DNA of 9,275 nt from Bradyrhizobium sp. (GCA_028290305.1 JAQGKC010000073.1:1-9275); one strand, 5' to 3'. Numbered from the stretch's first letter, positions 1-6,667 are shown. Translations and numbers: made by a program. Notes: generated from the sequence alone by a model not told the origin.

Positions 1-1691
1 CTTTCATAGCGAAGATCTGTTACGTCTAGCGCGGGACCTGCGCCTCTCAGGGGAGCCATAGCCTGATTGACTGCGCGGGCAAGTGCTCTCGTCAACGGGT
101 GATCCTGTAATGCCATAGCGACCTCATCAGCTGTGGTCGTAGGCCCCAATGGCAGAGCCGCCGTCGCTTGCGCGACGGCCTGCGCTACTGCGCGTGATAC
201 TGCATCAGTAGCCGCCTGAGCTGCTGCGGCAGCTTGAGCGGCAACACCGTTAGGCGCTTGAGCTGAGGCATCGTTCGCAGCGTGGGCGACCAAGTCGGCG
301 GCACCCCTGGCGGATGCAAACACAGTGGCTTCGGCTGCTTCGTGGTTTACAGCTCGTGCTGTCGCATCATTAGCCGCTTGCGATATTGCATCGTTGGCGG
401 CCCGGGCTACGGCTTCGGCCGCTGCGTGCCCGGCTGGATCGGCCGTGTGCTGTGCCGCAGCATCCGCTGCTGCTTGGGCCACCGTTTCGGCCGCTTGCAA
501 TGCCGCCGCGGCGGCGGCTTCCCTTACGGGGGCGGGCGCTAGCATAAGTGGATTTATGCCGAACGCATTTGCTTCAGTTGAATCGACATAAAGCAGCCCG
601 ACCCGGCTATTATAATCCTGGGCGTCGATTAGCATGACGCAGAGGTTTGCAGGACGCACCAAATGGCTCTGATCGTCGGCCTCGTCTTGCTGCATCCCCC
701 AGAACGAGATTAGCTGGTCTGGTGCGTTTGGGCCCGAAATCGCTTTTCCACGTCCGATGGATCGCCGCGATCGCCAGGCGCGACCAACGATGCCAAAGCG
801 CTGAGAAAGGCGGCGACCGACGGTTTTAGAGCGGCTGGCGCTCCTGGGATAATAGTTCACCAATTGATACATGTAATCTTTAAAGACAATATCCGGAACG
901 TGGATCGTGGCACGCACAGCGTTAGGCCTCGCGTTAAGATTGTGCCGCGTCAGGATTTCTTGAAGCCCTTCCCGAACAACCTGGCTGAGCCGATCCTCCA
1001 CCGAGGTCGCCGAAACCGTTTTTTCGTATTGCGCTGCTGCTTTTTCCACCAATTCGCGAAGGGAGCCGCCGATAAATTTCTTTACCTCTTCGACGGCAGA
1101 GGTATCGATTTCGAGTTTTACTCCCGCGATCTCTATTTTTTGTACGACCGAGGCAGCAATCCCGAAGAGCTGCTGGATTGCTCGGTTACATGCCAATAGA
1201 AGAAAAACAAAAACTATGATTAGAAGTATCGTGCCGGGCCATGCAACCGCGCTAATAAATTCAACCGAATCGCTTGGGCGGTCTTTGATTTCCTTAGTCT
1301 CTTTGGTTTCCTTGGTCTCTTTTTCTCGGACCGCGCCTGGGGCCGCCGGGGTGCCCTGAGCCGGCACGGCTCCTTGGCCTATAGCCGGCCCAGGCGCTCC
1401 AGCCGGCGCCGCAGCTTGTCCGGCTCCTGGAATCACGGATTGCGCGGCCGGTGTTGGAGAGGAGGCAATTGGTGTTGAAGCGTCGGGTGCGATTGGCTGA
1501 GGAGATGCCGAAGAGGGCTGTGAAGCTTTGGATTGCGTGAGTTGCTGTGGAGAGGTAAGAGTACTTTGTGCAAGTAGGGGTCGAGCAGTTCTCAAATCGT
1601 GGCCGGCTCTCGCCTTCGCGGTCGCGCAAGGGGCGACGATACAAAAGAAAATTATCAAGAGATTGTTAGGCATACACTGTCGCTTGCTCAT
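1..1691 (-). CDS. Membrane-anchored protein with GAF-like domain and Ala-rich repeat tail (3' end beyond window)
   Basis: An uninterrupted minus-strand frame runs from ATG 1691 to the left edge, so at least 563 residues are present and the C-terminus is missing. GAGGGA lies about 6 bases upstream of ATG 1691, which favours it over the in-frame ATG at 1673. Seen in order: hydrophobic signal-like segment (residues 10-25, possible cut after ATA at 25); Pro/Ala/Gly/Gln-rich linker (30-121); charged KET repeats (123-137); one transmembrane helix (146-168, containing TILLIIVFVFLLLA); amphipathic helical region (170-255); a compact domain (about 258-378) running from VRATIHVP through RFGIVGRAWRS to VGLLYVDSTEANAFG; and an Ala-rich helical repeat (387-512). 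The 258-378 pattern resembles GAF sensor domains by eye only. If the signal peptide is cleaved, the linker is periplasmic and the GAF-like and repeat regions are cytoplasmic (inference). Codons such as ATA, CTA, AGA and GTA are commoner than in the genes to the right. I do not recognise a named family for the whole protein; a sensor or signalling role is a guess. Confidence 0.82.
   Translation of the reverse strand, partial: MSKRQCMPNNLLIIFFCIVAPCATAKARAGHDLRTARPLLAQSTLTSPQQLTQSKASQPSSASPQPIAPDASTPIASSPTPAAQSVIPGAGQAAAPAGAPGPAIGQGAVPAQGTPAAPGAVREKETKETKETKEIKDRPSDSVEFISAVAWPGTILLIIVFVFLLLACNRAIQQLFGIAASVVQKIEIAGVKLEIDTSAVEEVKKFIGGSLRELVEKAAAQYEKTVSATSVEDRLSQVVREGLQEILTRHNLNARPNAVRATIHVPDIVFKDYMYQLVNYYPRSASRSKTVGRRLSQRFGIVGRAWRSRRSIGRGKAISGPNAPDQLISFWGMQQDEADDQSHLVRPANLCVMLIDAQDYNSRVGLLYVDSTEANAFGINPLMLAPAPVREAAAAAALQAAETVAQAAADAAAQHTADPAGHAAAEAVARAANDAISQAANDATARAVNHEAAEATVFASARGAADLVAHAANDASAQAPNGVAAQAAAAAQAATDAVSRAVAQAVAQATAALPLGPTTTADEVAMALQDHPLTRALARAVNQAMAPLRGAGPALDVTDLRYE
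150..535 (-). repeat. Degenerate Ala-rich helical repeats inside the membrane protein gene
   Basis: Residues 387-512 of the minus-strand gene consist mostly of alanine with Q, D, N, E, R and V at recurring positions (AxxAAxxA-type spacing). The block AANDA occurs three times, as RAANDAIS, QAANDATA and HAANDASA; the first two copies are 8 residues apart. At the DNA level the copies differ at synonymous positions (AAC GAT, AAT GAT, AAC GAT with different Ala codons), so the repetition is diverged rather than recent. One Pro-Gly break (DPAGH) and one Pro-Asn break (APNG) interrupt it. The likely structure is a long alanine coiled coil or helical rod; heptad register was not computed. Confidence 0.6.
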
Positions 1692-1921
1692 ACCTGTCCC
1701 TCAGCGCCTGTGTATCCGGATCGACCTGTAAGATAATAGTGCGTAATATGCGGAAAAACGACAGCTTAGCGCGGTGGCTCCCATAATATCATCTAACAGA
1801 CACGCGGCTGCTTCACGAGCCATGACCGCTAGAAGGACAAGAGCGGACATTCACCCTTCAAGAGCCCGTCGCAAGGACTAAGTCGTTGGCCGACCTATTC
1901 CATAACATCACATGGGCGAAT

Positions 1922-1950
1922 GGCCGCTGTTGGTGCCGCTCAAAGCGGCC
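1922..1950. repeat. Inverted repeat / hairpin in the divergent gap
   Basis: GGCCGCT at 1922-1928 is the exact reverse complement of AGCGGCC at 1944-1950. A second arm GCCGCT at 1935-1940 pairs with the same right arm across a CAA loop, giving two alternative stems. No T-run follows on either strand, so it is not an obvious terminator. It could be an operator or part of a degenerate repeat element. Confidence 0.4.
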
Positions 1951-2211
1951 GGTCGCCACATCGGTTCGATAAGTACGCATTTCTGGACTCCGCCTTGCGG
2001 GTCACGAGCGATTGCAAGATCGGTGGCACAAAATTCTCAAGTGGGAATGGTTGACCTCACGTTGTTAACGCAATGGTATCGACATCAAGGGCATGCCACA
2101 ATCGCGAACGCCTTTTATGGGTTGGACGGACTTTTCGGCAACGTCCGACGACGATGTTTTTGTCGGTGGCCAGCAGCGGGCCTAAGCGCGTCGCTCGTCA
2201 TTCGCAGCTTC

Positions 2212-2240
2212 TTGACAACTCTCTTGTTTTTGGGTGCAAA
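2212..2240 (+). promoter_or_regulatory. Possible promoter of the LysR gene
   Basis: A perfect TTGACA (2212-2217) is followed after 17 bases by TGCAAA (2235-2240), a weak -10 match (3 of 6). The predicted transcript would start near 2247, giving a leader of about 30 bases that includes the AGAGGA ribosome binding site at 2263-2268. The position is right for the LysR gene; the poor -10 keeps confidence low. Confidence 0.35.
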
Positions 2241-2275
2241 AGTCGCTTGGTTTCGTGCCCGTAGAGGATCGGCGG

Positions 2276-3202
2276 ATGCACTACCGCCAACTTTATTATT
2301 TTGTTCGAATTGTCGAGGCCGGCAGTTTTTCGCAGGCCGCGCGGACCATTCACGTCGCGCAGCCGGCTCTCAGCCAGCAAATCGCGGACTTGGAGGCCTC
2401 CCTTGGAGTTCCGCTCCTGCAAAGAAGCGCGCGAGGGGTCAGGTCGACGGCCGCCGGGCAAAAATTCTACGATGAAGCGTCATCGATCCTGCGCAAATAT
2501 GAGAATCTACCGGGCCTGGTTCGCTCCAGCGCGGGAGAGGTCGAAGGGCGGGTGAGCCTCGGCATGCCGGCGTCCCTGTCCACGACGCTGGTTGGACCTT
2601 TCATCGAAGCATGCAGGGCGTCCCATCCAAAGGTCACGCTCAAGTTTATCGACGGGGATAGCGAGTTCCTCCGGGAGGAAGTCGAGAAGAACAGGCTCGA
2701 TCTGGCTCTTGCCTATGAAGACGAATTTTTCCCAGTGGTGCTTCGCCAGCCTTTATTCCGGCAGAACCACTACCTGATCAGCAGCAAGAGCTCTGCGCAC
2801 GCCGCGGCCGGGACGATCTCGCTCAAGGAAGTCGCGAAGATTCCGCTGGTTCTGCCGGGACGGCTGAACGCGCGCAGGGAAGTGATTGAGCGGACCTTTG
2901 CCGAGGCCGGCCTGCCTTTGAACCTCGCCGCGGAGGCCGTTACCGTGTCGAGTGAGCTCTCGGCGGTCCGTTCGGGCGCGGGCAGCACCATCCTCAATCT
3001 CGGCGACATGTCCGGCTTTTCGTTGGACGATTTCGCGGAGCCGGTGCTGATCGAGCCGACATTCTACCTGACGTGCTGCCTCATCTGGTCGAGCGAGTCG
3101 CCGCTCACGCTTGCGGCCCAAGGCATGAAGACGCTGCTGATCGATTTTCTGAAGGATCATGTTCGTAAGACCAGAAGACCAGGTGCCTCTTGGCTAGATT
3201 GA
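2276..3202 (+). CDS. LysR-family transcriptional regulator, Nac-like subtype
   Basis: The gene encodes a 308-residue DNA-binding regulator of normal LysR length. Residues 1-60 form the winged helix-turn-helix, with SFSQAARTIHVAQPALSQQ (from residue 18) as the recognition region, followed by the linker helix and the effector-binding domain (about 88-295). The opening MHYRQLYYFVRIVEAGSF and the RGVRSTAAGQKFYD segment resemble the Nac nitrogen-assimilation group rather than the BenM/CatM group (by eye). An in-frame GTG at 2234 would add 14 residues, but ATG 2276 has AGAGGA seven bases upstream and begins exactly where LysR proteins normally start. The neighbour downstream is convergent. The nearest plausible targets are the AtuA-like gene to the right or the membrane protein gene to the left; both are inference. 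The effector is unknown. Confidence 0.95.
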   Translation: MHYRQLYYFVRIVEAGSFSQAARTIHVAQPALSQQIADLEASLGVPLLQRSARGVRSTAAGQKFYDEASSILRKYENLPGLVRSSAGEVEGRVSLGMPASLSTTLVGPFIEACRASHPKVTLKFIDGDSEFLREEVEKNRLDLALAYEDEFFPVVLRQPLFRQNHYLISSKSSAHAAAGTISLKEVAKIPLVLPGRLNARREVIERTFAEAGLPLNLAAEAVTVSSELSAVRSGAGSTILNLGDMSGFSLDDFAEPVLIEPTFYLTCCLIWSSESPLTLAAQGMKTLLIDFLKDHVRKTRRPGASWLD

Positions 3203-3297
3203 AAGAGTAAGATTGTGCCTTGCAGTTAATCTATTCGGGGAATCGTTCTGGTCACTTGAGGCCGGTGCGGCTGGCGCGGCGAAGCTCGTCGATGAAA

Positions 3298-3579
3298 TTA
3301 GGCGCCGCCACCTCCATGCTGATCGGCAAAATCAATACCCGCTTGAGTTTCATCGATAGCTTGCTGGACCAAATCCATCGCTCTGGCTCGATGACCGCCC
3401 TTGTTTGCGGTAGATTCACTCAACGAGCTGAGCGCCAGAGATAAGGAGGACAATGCGCGTTCCATGTCGCCCTGGTAGGCATCGGCGGTCTTCGCGGATG
3501 CGCCAAGCAGGCCGATGGTTGCCACGCCCGTTGCGGCCGCCGCCGCAAAGCCGCGGCGAGTGAGTTTTGACTGAGACAT
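3298..3579 (-). CDS. Small Tat-signal, helical exported protein
   Basis: A 93-residue protein begins at ATG 3579, with GGAAGG about 8 bases upstream; an upstream in-frame ATG at 3699 gives a non-conserved extension and is rejected. The N-terminus carries a twin-arginine motif (LTRRGF, residues 6-11), a hydrophobic Ala-rich stretch and an ADA cleavage site at residue 34, so the product is expected to be exported folded to the periplasm. The mature part of about 59 residues is helical and amphipathic (MERALSSLSLALSSLSES, then NKGGHRARAMDLVQQAI), ending in HGGGGA. I recall similar small Tat-signal proteins, with the NKGGHR block, from Bradyrhizobium relatives; none has a function I can state. 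It has no Cys, and its single mature His and C-terminal His give no clear cofactor site. It converges on the LysR gene and diverges from the AtuA-like gene. Confidence 0.85.
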   Translation of the reverse strand: MSQSKLTRRGFAAAAATGVATIGLLGASAKTADAYQGDMERALSSLSLALSSLSESTANKGGHRARAMDLVQQAIDETQAGIDFADQHGGGGA

Positions 3580-3817
3580 TTCTTTTCCTTCCCGTTCAAG
3601 AGAGATTTCAAACAGCAGCAAGATCGCAGCTTGCTCATGTGTATGCGGTCGAGGCGCTTGCTGCGCGGCGCACAACTCGCCGAAAGCTGTGCCAGACACA
3701 AATACGGATTGAATATGCGGCCATACCGCAGGCCGATAGGCGGGCCAGTTAGCCGTGTAACGGGCGTGCGGCCGGCGCCGCTGATTTGCGCAAGCGAAGG
3801 ATCGCCGAACGCATAAC

Positions 3818-3832
3818 GGGCTTATGAAGCCC
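3818..3832. repeat. Short perfect hairpin in the divergent gap
   Basis: GGGCTT (3818-3823) and AAGCCC (3827-3832) pair perfectly around an ATG loop. No T-tract follows on either strand, so a terminator role is unlikely. It may be an operator half or chance. Confidence 0.3.
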
Positions 3833-4078
3833 AGGCGTGGACCACCTCCGTCGCGGCTTTCCGCAAGGTCGCGCCGGCGGAGCGATGCCTAATTGATTGA
3901 ACCCACTCGTCAAACGTCGTCGCAGAAAACGTATTTCCAGCGCGAATGATCTCGATCAAGCGCAGCCATAGTTTCTACCGATACCTGCATATTGAAGGTG
4001 TATTTGTCTTCGACGACCGTCTGGATCATTGATCCGCCCGTCGCGCGGGCAGGCCATTTCGGATTGCCCACGTTCAAC

Positions 4079-4083
4079 AAGGA
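4079..4083 (+). promoter_or_regulatory. Ribosome binding site that fixes the AtuA-like start
   Basis: AAGGA ends seven bases before ATG 4091. It decides against the longer frame opening with TTG at 3992, whose first 33 residues have no resemblance to the family. Confidence 0.75.
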
Positions 4084-4090
4084 TAATTCG

Positions 4091-6172
4091 ATGCCGAATC
4101 TCATCTACCGCGTAGTGTCGGCCTGCGGCGCACTCGGATACGGCTATCCGAGCGAGTCTCTGCGGCATGCGCTGAGGGGACGGGTCGATGCCATCGTTTG
4201 TGATGCCGGATCGATGGATGCGGGTCCTTATTACCTCGGCACAGGCACTGCCTATTTCGAGCGAGCCGCGGTCAAGGCCGATTACCGTCATATGGTGGAA
4301 GCCGCGTATGAGCTCGGCTGCCCGGCGATCCTCGGCAGCAGCGGCATGGCCGGCGGCAACCGCAATCTGGATCGGATGGTCGAAATCGCCAAGGAGGTCT
4401 TTAGCGAGCTCGGGGTTCGTGACGTTAAGGTCGCGATCATCCGCTCCGAGATCGATCCCGAAATTGTTGTCCAGGAATTTCGCAAAGGTGCGCTCCGCCC
4501 TACCGGTGTGGGTCCAGAGCTCAGCGAGGATACACTGCGCGAGAGCGTGATCGTAGGTCAGATGGGGATTCATCCGCTGATCACCGCGCTTGAAAGCGGC
4601 GCGCAATTCATTCTGGCCGGCCGGTCCTGCGACAGCGCGCTGTTTGCATCCGACATGATCAGGCGCGGTATCGACGCTGGGCTCGCCTATCACGCCGGTC
4701 ACATCCTGGAGTCAGGCGCGCTGGCGTGTGATCCAGGTTCGCCGTCGGACTGCCTCGTCGGCGAAATCTACGATGACGGCACCGCGGTGTTCGTGGCGCC
4801 AAATCCGACGCGGCGGTGCACCGCGCAATCGATCGCAGCGCATGCTCTTTACCAGGAGAGCCATCCGCAACTGCAGTTGTACCCCGAGGGCATTCTTACG
4901 ATGGAGAAGACGCAGTTCTTCTCCAGGGATAGCCGTAGCGCGGGCATTCGCGACAGCCGCCTGGTGCGCGCCGGCAAACCATGGCCTTGGAGCATCAAGC
5001 TCGAAGGCGCCCAGCGCCTGGGGCTGCGAAAGGTGTCGTTGATCCATATCGGCGCCGACGACCTTCCGAACATTCCCGATGATCTGCTGGTTTATGGCCG
5101 CAACGGCGTGCAGGCCGCGCCCGTCGGCGGGTTGCAACGCGAACTCGGAATTATTGTCGAAGCCGCGGCCAGGTCGGCCGAGCATGCGGTTCAGCTCGCG
5201 ATCCTGGTGGCGCGCGAACTGGTTCACCATGCCTATCCCGGCCGGAGGGGAAACAGCGGCAATATTGCTTATCCATTGTCGCCGGATGTCGTCAGTTTCA
5301 AGCGCGCGGACGGCCTGTTCGGCGCCGTCGTGCCGGGCGGAACGCGCGATCCCGTGTTCATTCAGGGCTATGCCAGCATAAAAAACGCCGTTGTCGCGCG
5401 GATCCGGGATCAAGTGCCGAACACGTTGGCTGACGCCGACTTTACGATCACCGCGGCAGATGCTTCCAATCCCGCCATCCTGCTGCGGACAGTCGATTGC
5501 GATCCGGAGCGGCTTGCCTCTCTGCATCAACAGGAGATCGACCGCATTACGCAATTTGCGATGCCGAAGACCGCGTCGCGATTCGGTCTCGATGCGCCTG
5601 ACGCCTACGCCTGGTCGCTCTATCATCTTCTTCAGAACGAGGACGTGATCAGGAACGACCTGTTCCCGATTGCCTATTACAGCGCAACCGGTGCGAACTG
5701 GGTCGCACAAGGCACGGAGCGTCCTCGCTATTTCGATATCGGCGACGCCGGCTATCGCGGCGATCTCGACAGCCGCACGCTCTCTCTGATCGCCGATCAT
5801 CCGGCTTTGGAACCATCCATCGGTTCGCATCGGCTGCTGGACATGGCCGCGGTGATTCGCAGCAAGGATGCCGGCGTCAATCGTCTGACCTTCGACATCA
5901 TTTTTACATCGGGCGAGAATTACGAAGCTGCGCTGCACTCCAACGTCTTCAGCAAGCACAACATTGCACGGGTCCTGAATCTGGCGCCGGAGCGCGTCTT
6001 CGGGACGTTCTTCGTCGACAGTTGCAACGCAATCAAGATTTCCATCGATCGTCCGAACATCTCGGCATCGACGGATGAACGTGACGTGTTCGGATCCCAG
6101 CAGCAAGCCGCGGTCGAACACATGAACATCCCGATCTACCCCACGGCACTCGCCAAGGCTTCGTCCTTCTAA
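4091..6172 (+). CDS. AtuA-family (DUF1446) protein fused to a C-terminal DUF4387 domain
   Basis: The product is 693 residues and appears cytoplasmic, with no signal peptide or membrane helix. Residues 1 to about 450 match the AtuA/DUF1446 family in its Gly-rich motifs: DAGSMDAGPYYLGTG (from 38), GSSGMAGGN (from 82), GRSCDSALFA (from 177), ESGALACDPG, and a YPGRRGNSGNIAYP loop. Residues from about 580 to 685 match DUF4387: AVIRSKDAG, LTFDIIF, a segment around AIKISIDRP, and DVFGSQQQAA. The 450-575 segment is unassigned. AtuA is named from Pseudomonas acyclic terpene (citronellol/geraniol) utilisation, but the family is broad and its reaction is not established to my knowledge. None of the other atu genes (carboxylase, dehydrogenases) is present, so a terpene role should not be assumed. 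In many genomes DUF4387 is a separate small gene next to an AtuA gene; here they are one chain. The following membrane-protein gene is probably cotranscribed. Confidence 0.9.
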   Translation: MPNLIYRVVSACGALGYGYPSESLRHALRGRVDAIVCDAGSMDAGPYYLGTGTAYFERAAVKADYRHMVEAAYELGCPAILGSSGMAGGNRNLDRMVEIAKEVFSELGVRDVKVAIIRSEIDPEIVVQEFRKGALRPTGVGPELSEDTLRESVIVGQMGIHPLITALESGAQFILAGRSCDSALFASDMIRRGIDAGLAYHAGHILESGALACDPGSPSDCLVGEIYDDGTAVFVAPNPTRRCTAQSIAAHALYQESHPQLQLYPEGILTMEKTQFFSRDSRSAGIRDSRLVRAGKPWPWSIKLEGAQRLGLRKVSLIHIGADDLPNIPDDLLVYGRNGVQAAPVGGLQRELGIIVEAAARSAEHAVQLAILVARELVHHAYPGRRGNSGNIAYPLSPDVVSFKRADGLFGAVVPGGTRDPVFIQGYASIKNAVVARIRDQVPNTLADADFTITAADASNPAILLRTVDCDPERLASLHQQEIDRITQFAMPKTASRFGLDAPDAYAWSLYHLLQNEDVIRNDLFPIAYYSATGANWVAQGTERPRYFDIGDAGYRGDLDSRTLSLIADHPALEPSIGSHRLLDMAAVIRSKDAGVNRLTFDIIFTSGENYEAALHSNVFSKHNIARVLNLAPERVFGTFFVDSCNAIKISIDRPNISASTDERDVFGSQQQAAVEHMNIPIYPTALAKASSF

Positions 6173-6190
6173 GGCAAGTGCTTCAATCAA

Positions 6191-6550
6191 ATGACCAAGT
6201 CAGCAGTCAACGAGTCAGCCATGTCCAACCGCATCACGATACGAACCAGAAGCGAGAGCCTCGCCTCCCATATTCTCCCGGTTTCGGGAACGATGATCGG
6301 CGTGTGCGCGACACTGATCGGATTGGTCAAGCTTGCGGAAGCGAGGCACGGATCGTCGCATGTCGATGAATATGCAGCAATGGCCGCCATCACATTCCTT
6401 GCGAGCGCGCTGACGTCATATCTGTCGATCCGCTATTCGAATCGAACGAAGTTGAGCTTTCAGATCGAACGGATGGCCGACGTGATCTTTCTTTTTGGTC
6501 TGATCGCAATCACCCTCGTCGCAACGCTGTTTGCGTATGAGGTCATCTAG
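6191..6550 (+). CDS. Small three-helix inner-membrane protein
   Basis: The frame gives 119 residues with three hydrophobic helices (about 28-48, 62-81 and 94-118) and short charged connections. The N-terminal segment RITIRTRSESLASH precedes the first helix. Similar hypothetical proteins occur in rhizobia by my recollection, with no known function. The start is uncertain: ATG 6191 (only a distant AAGG upstream) or ATG 6221 (residue 11, GAG upstream), the latter beginning closer to the conserved-looking part. It starts 18 bases after the AtuA-like stop, which suggests one transcript, and is followed directly by three hairpins. A role as a membrane partner of the AtuA-like protein is only a proximity guess. 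Confidence 0.78.
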   Translation: MTKSAVNESAMSNRITIRTRSESLASHILPVSGTMIGVCATLIGLVKLAEARHGSSHVDEYAAMAAITFLASALTSYLSIRYSNRTKLSFQIERMADVIFLFGLIAITLVATLFAYEVI

Positions 6551-6568
6551 GGCGAACCGGAGTTCGCC
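6551..6568 (+). repeat. Perfect hairpin directly after the stop codon
   Basis: GGCGAAC (6551-6557) pairs with GTTCGCC (6562-6568) around CGGA. It begins on the base after the TAG stop of the small membrane protein and has no T-tract. It may protect the transcript 3' end or act with the hairpins downstream. Confidence 0.5.
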
Positions 6569-6577
6569 TGAAGGAGA

Positions 6578-6594
6578 GGGTGCCGCTCGCACCC
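6578..6594 (+). repeat. Second hairpin of the intergenic series
   Basis: GGGTGC (6578-6583) pairs with GCACCC (6589-6594) around CGCTC. It lacks a T-run and lies between the stop-codon hairpin and the terminator hairpin. Confidence 0.45.
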
Positions 6595-6624
6595 ATCGAG
6601 ACACCGACGTTTGAATCGTAACCC

Positions 6625-6650
6625 GTGCGGGCAGCGCCCGCACTTTTATT
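6625..6650 (+). terminator. Rho-independent terminator of the AtuA-like unit
   Basis: GTGCGGGC (6625-6632) and GCCCGCAC (6636-6643) form a perfect GC-rich 8-base-pair stem with an AGC loop, followed at once by TTTTATT (6644-6650). This is a typical intrinsic terminator and separates the AtuA-like/membrane protein unit from the Cys-rich/ABC/PLD unit. The next gene starts only 18 bases after it, so that gene's promoter would have to overlap the terminator region, or transcription must partly read through. Confidence 0.8.
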
Positions 6651-6667
6651 GCCAAAGGTAAGAACTG

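Larger units (their letters stand above)
1692..2275. other. Divergent intergenic region, no convincing gene
   Basis: These 584 bases separate the minus-strand membrane protein gene from the plus-strand LysR gene. A plus-strand frame opens at 1912 and runs into the LysR gene in another frame, but it has no recognisable domain and no clear ribosome binding site. Visible structures are an imperfect inverted repeat (ATGACCGCT at 1822-1830 with AGCGGACAT at 1842-1850, 8 of 9 pairs) and a hairpin of GCCGCT, CAA, AGCGGC (1935-1949). The outer arms GGCCGCT (1922-1928) and AGCGGCC (1944-1950) also match perfectly. A TATTAT-like box for the leftward gene lies at 1733-1738 on the minus strand without a good -35 partner. 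The region probably holds both promoters and perhaps remnant sequence. Confidence 0.5.
3580..4090. other. Divergent intergenic region between Tat protein and AtuA-like gene
   Basis: This stretch of 511 bases holds no gene I can support; frames across it are short and lack ribosome binding sites or domains. It should contain the promoters of both flanking genes. Visible structures are a perfect 6-base-pair hairpin, GGGCTT-ATG-AAGCCC, at 3818-3832, a GC-rich 5-base-pair stem (GCCCG at 4036-4040 with CGGGC at 4046-4050) in the probable leader of the AtuA-like gene, and a short dyad TTGA (3897-3900) / TCAA (3910-3913). None fits a clear LysR T-N11-A site, and I could not place a promoter with both boxes. 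Confidence 0.5.

Noticed and set aside
282..591. Two Ala/Gly/Cys-rich plus-strand frames
   Set aside because: They are the reverse complement of the Ala-rich repeat in the minus-strand gene; the repeat composition keeps several frames open.
1294..1644. 116-codon minus-strand frame starting MYRRPLRD
   Set aside because: It overlaps the longer minus-strand gene in another frame and reads as Arg/Ser/Gly-rich shadow sequence.
1912..2475. 187-codon plus-strand frame in the divergent gap
   Set aside because: It overlaps the first 200 bases of the LysR gene in another frame, lacks a clear ribosome binding site, and its sequence matches no family I know. A decayed gene fragment remains possible.
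3203..3297. Terminator between the convergent LysR and Tat-protein genes
   Set aside because: No stem of useful length followed by a T-run was seen on either strand.
3897..3913. TTGA-N9-TCAA dyad as a LysR operator
   Set aside because: The arms are only four bases and the spacing does not give a T-N11-A site. Too weak to call.
3956..4702. 248-codon antisense frame over the AtuA-like 5' end
   Set aside because: A shadow of the plus-strand gene with no recognisable motif and no ribosome binding site.
4712..6190. 492-codon open frame antisense to the AtuA-like gene
   Set aside because: It lies wholly opposite a well supported gene, has Arg/Ala-rich composition typical of high-GC shadow frames, and shows no domain.
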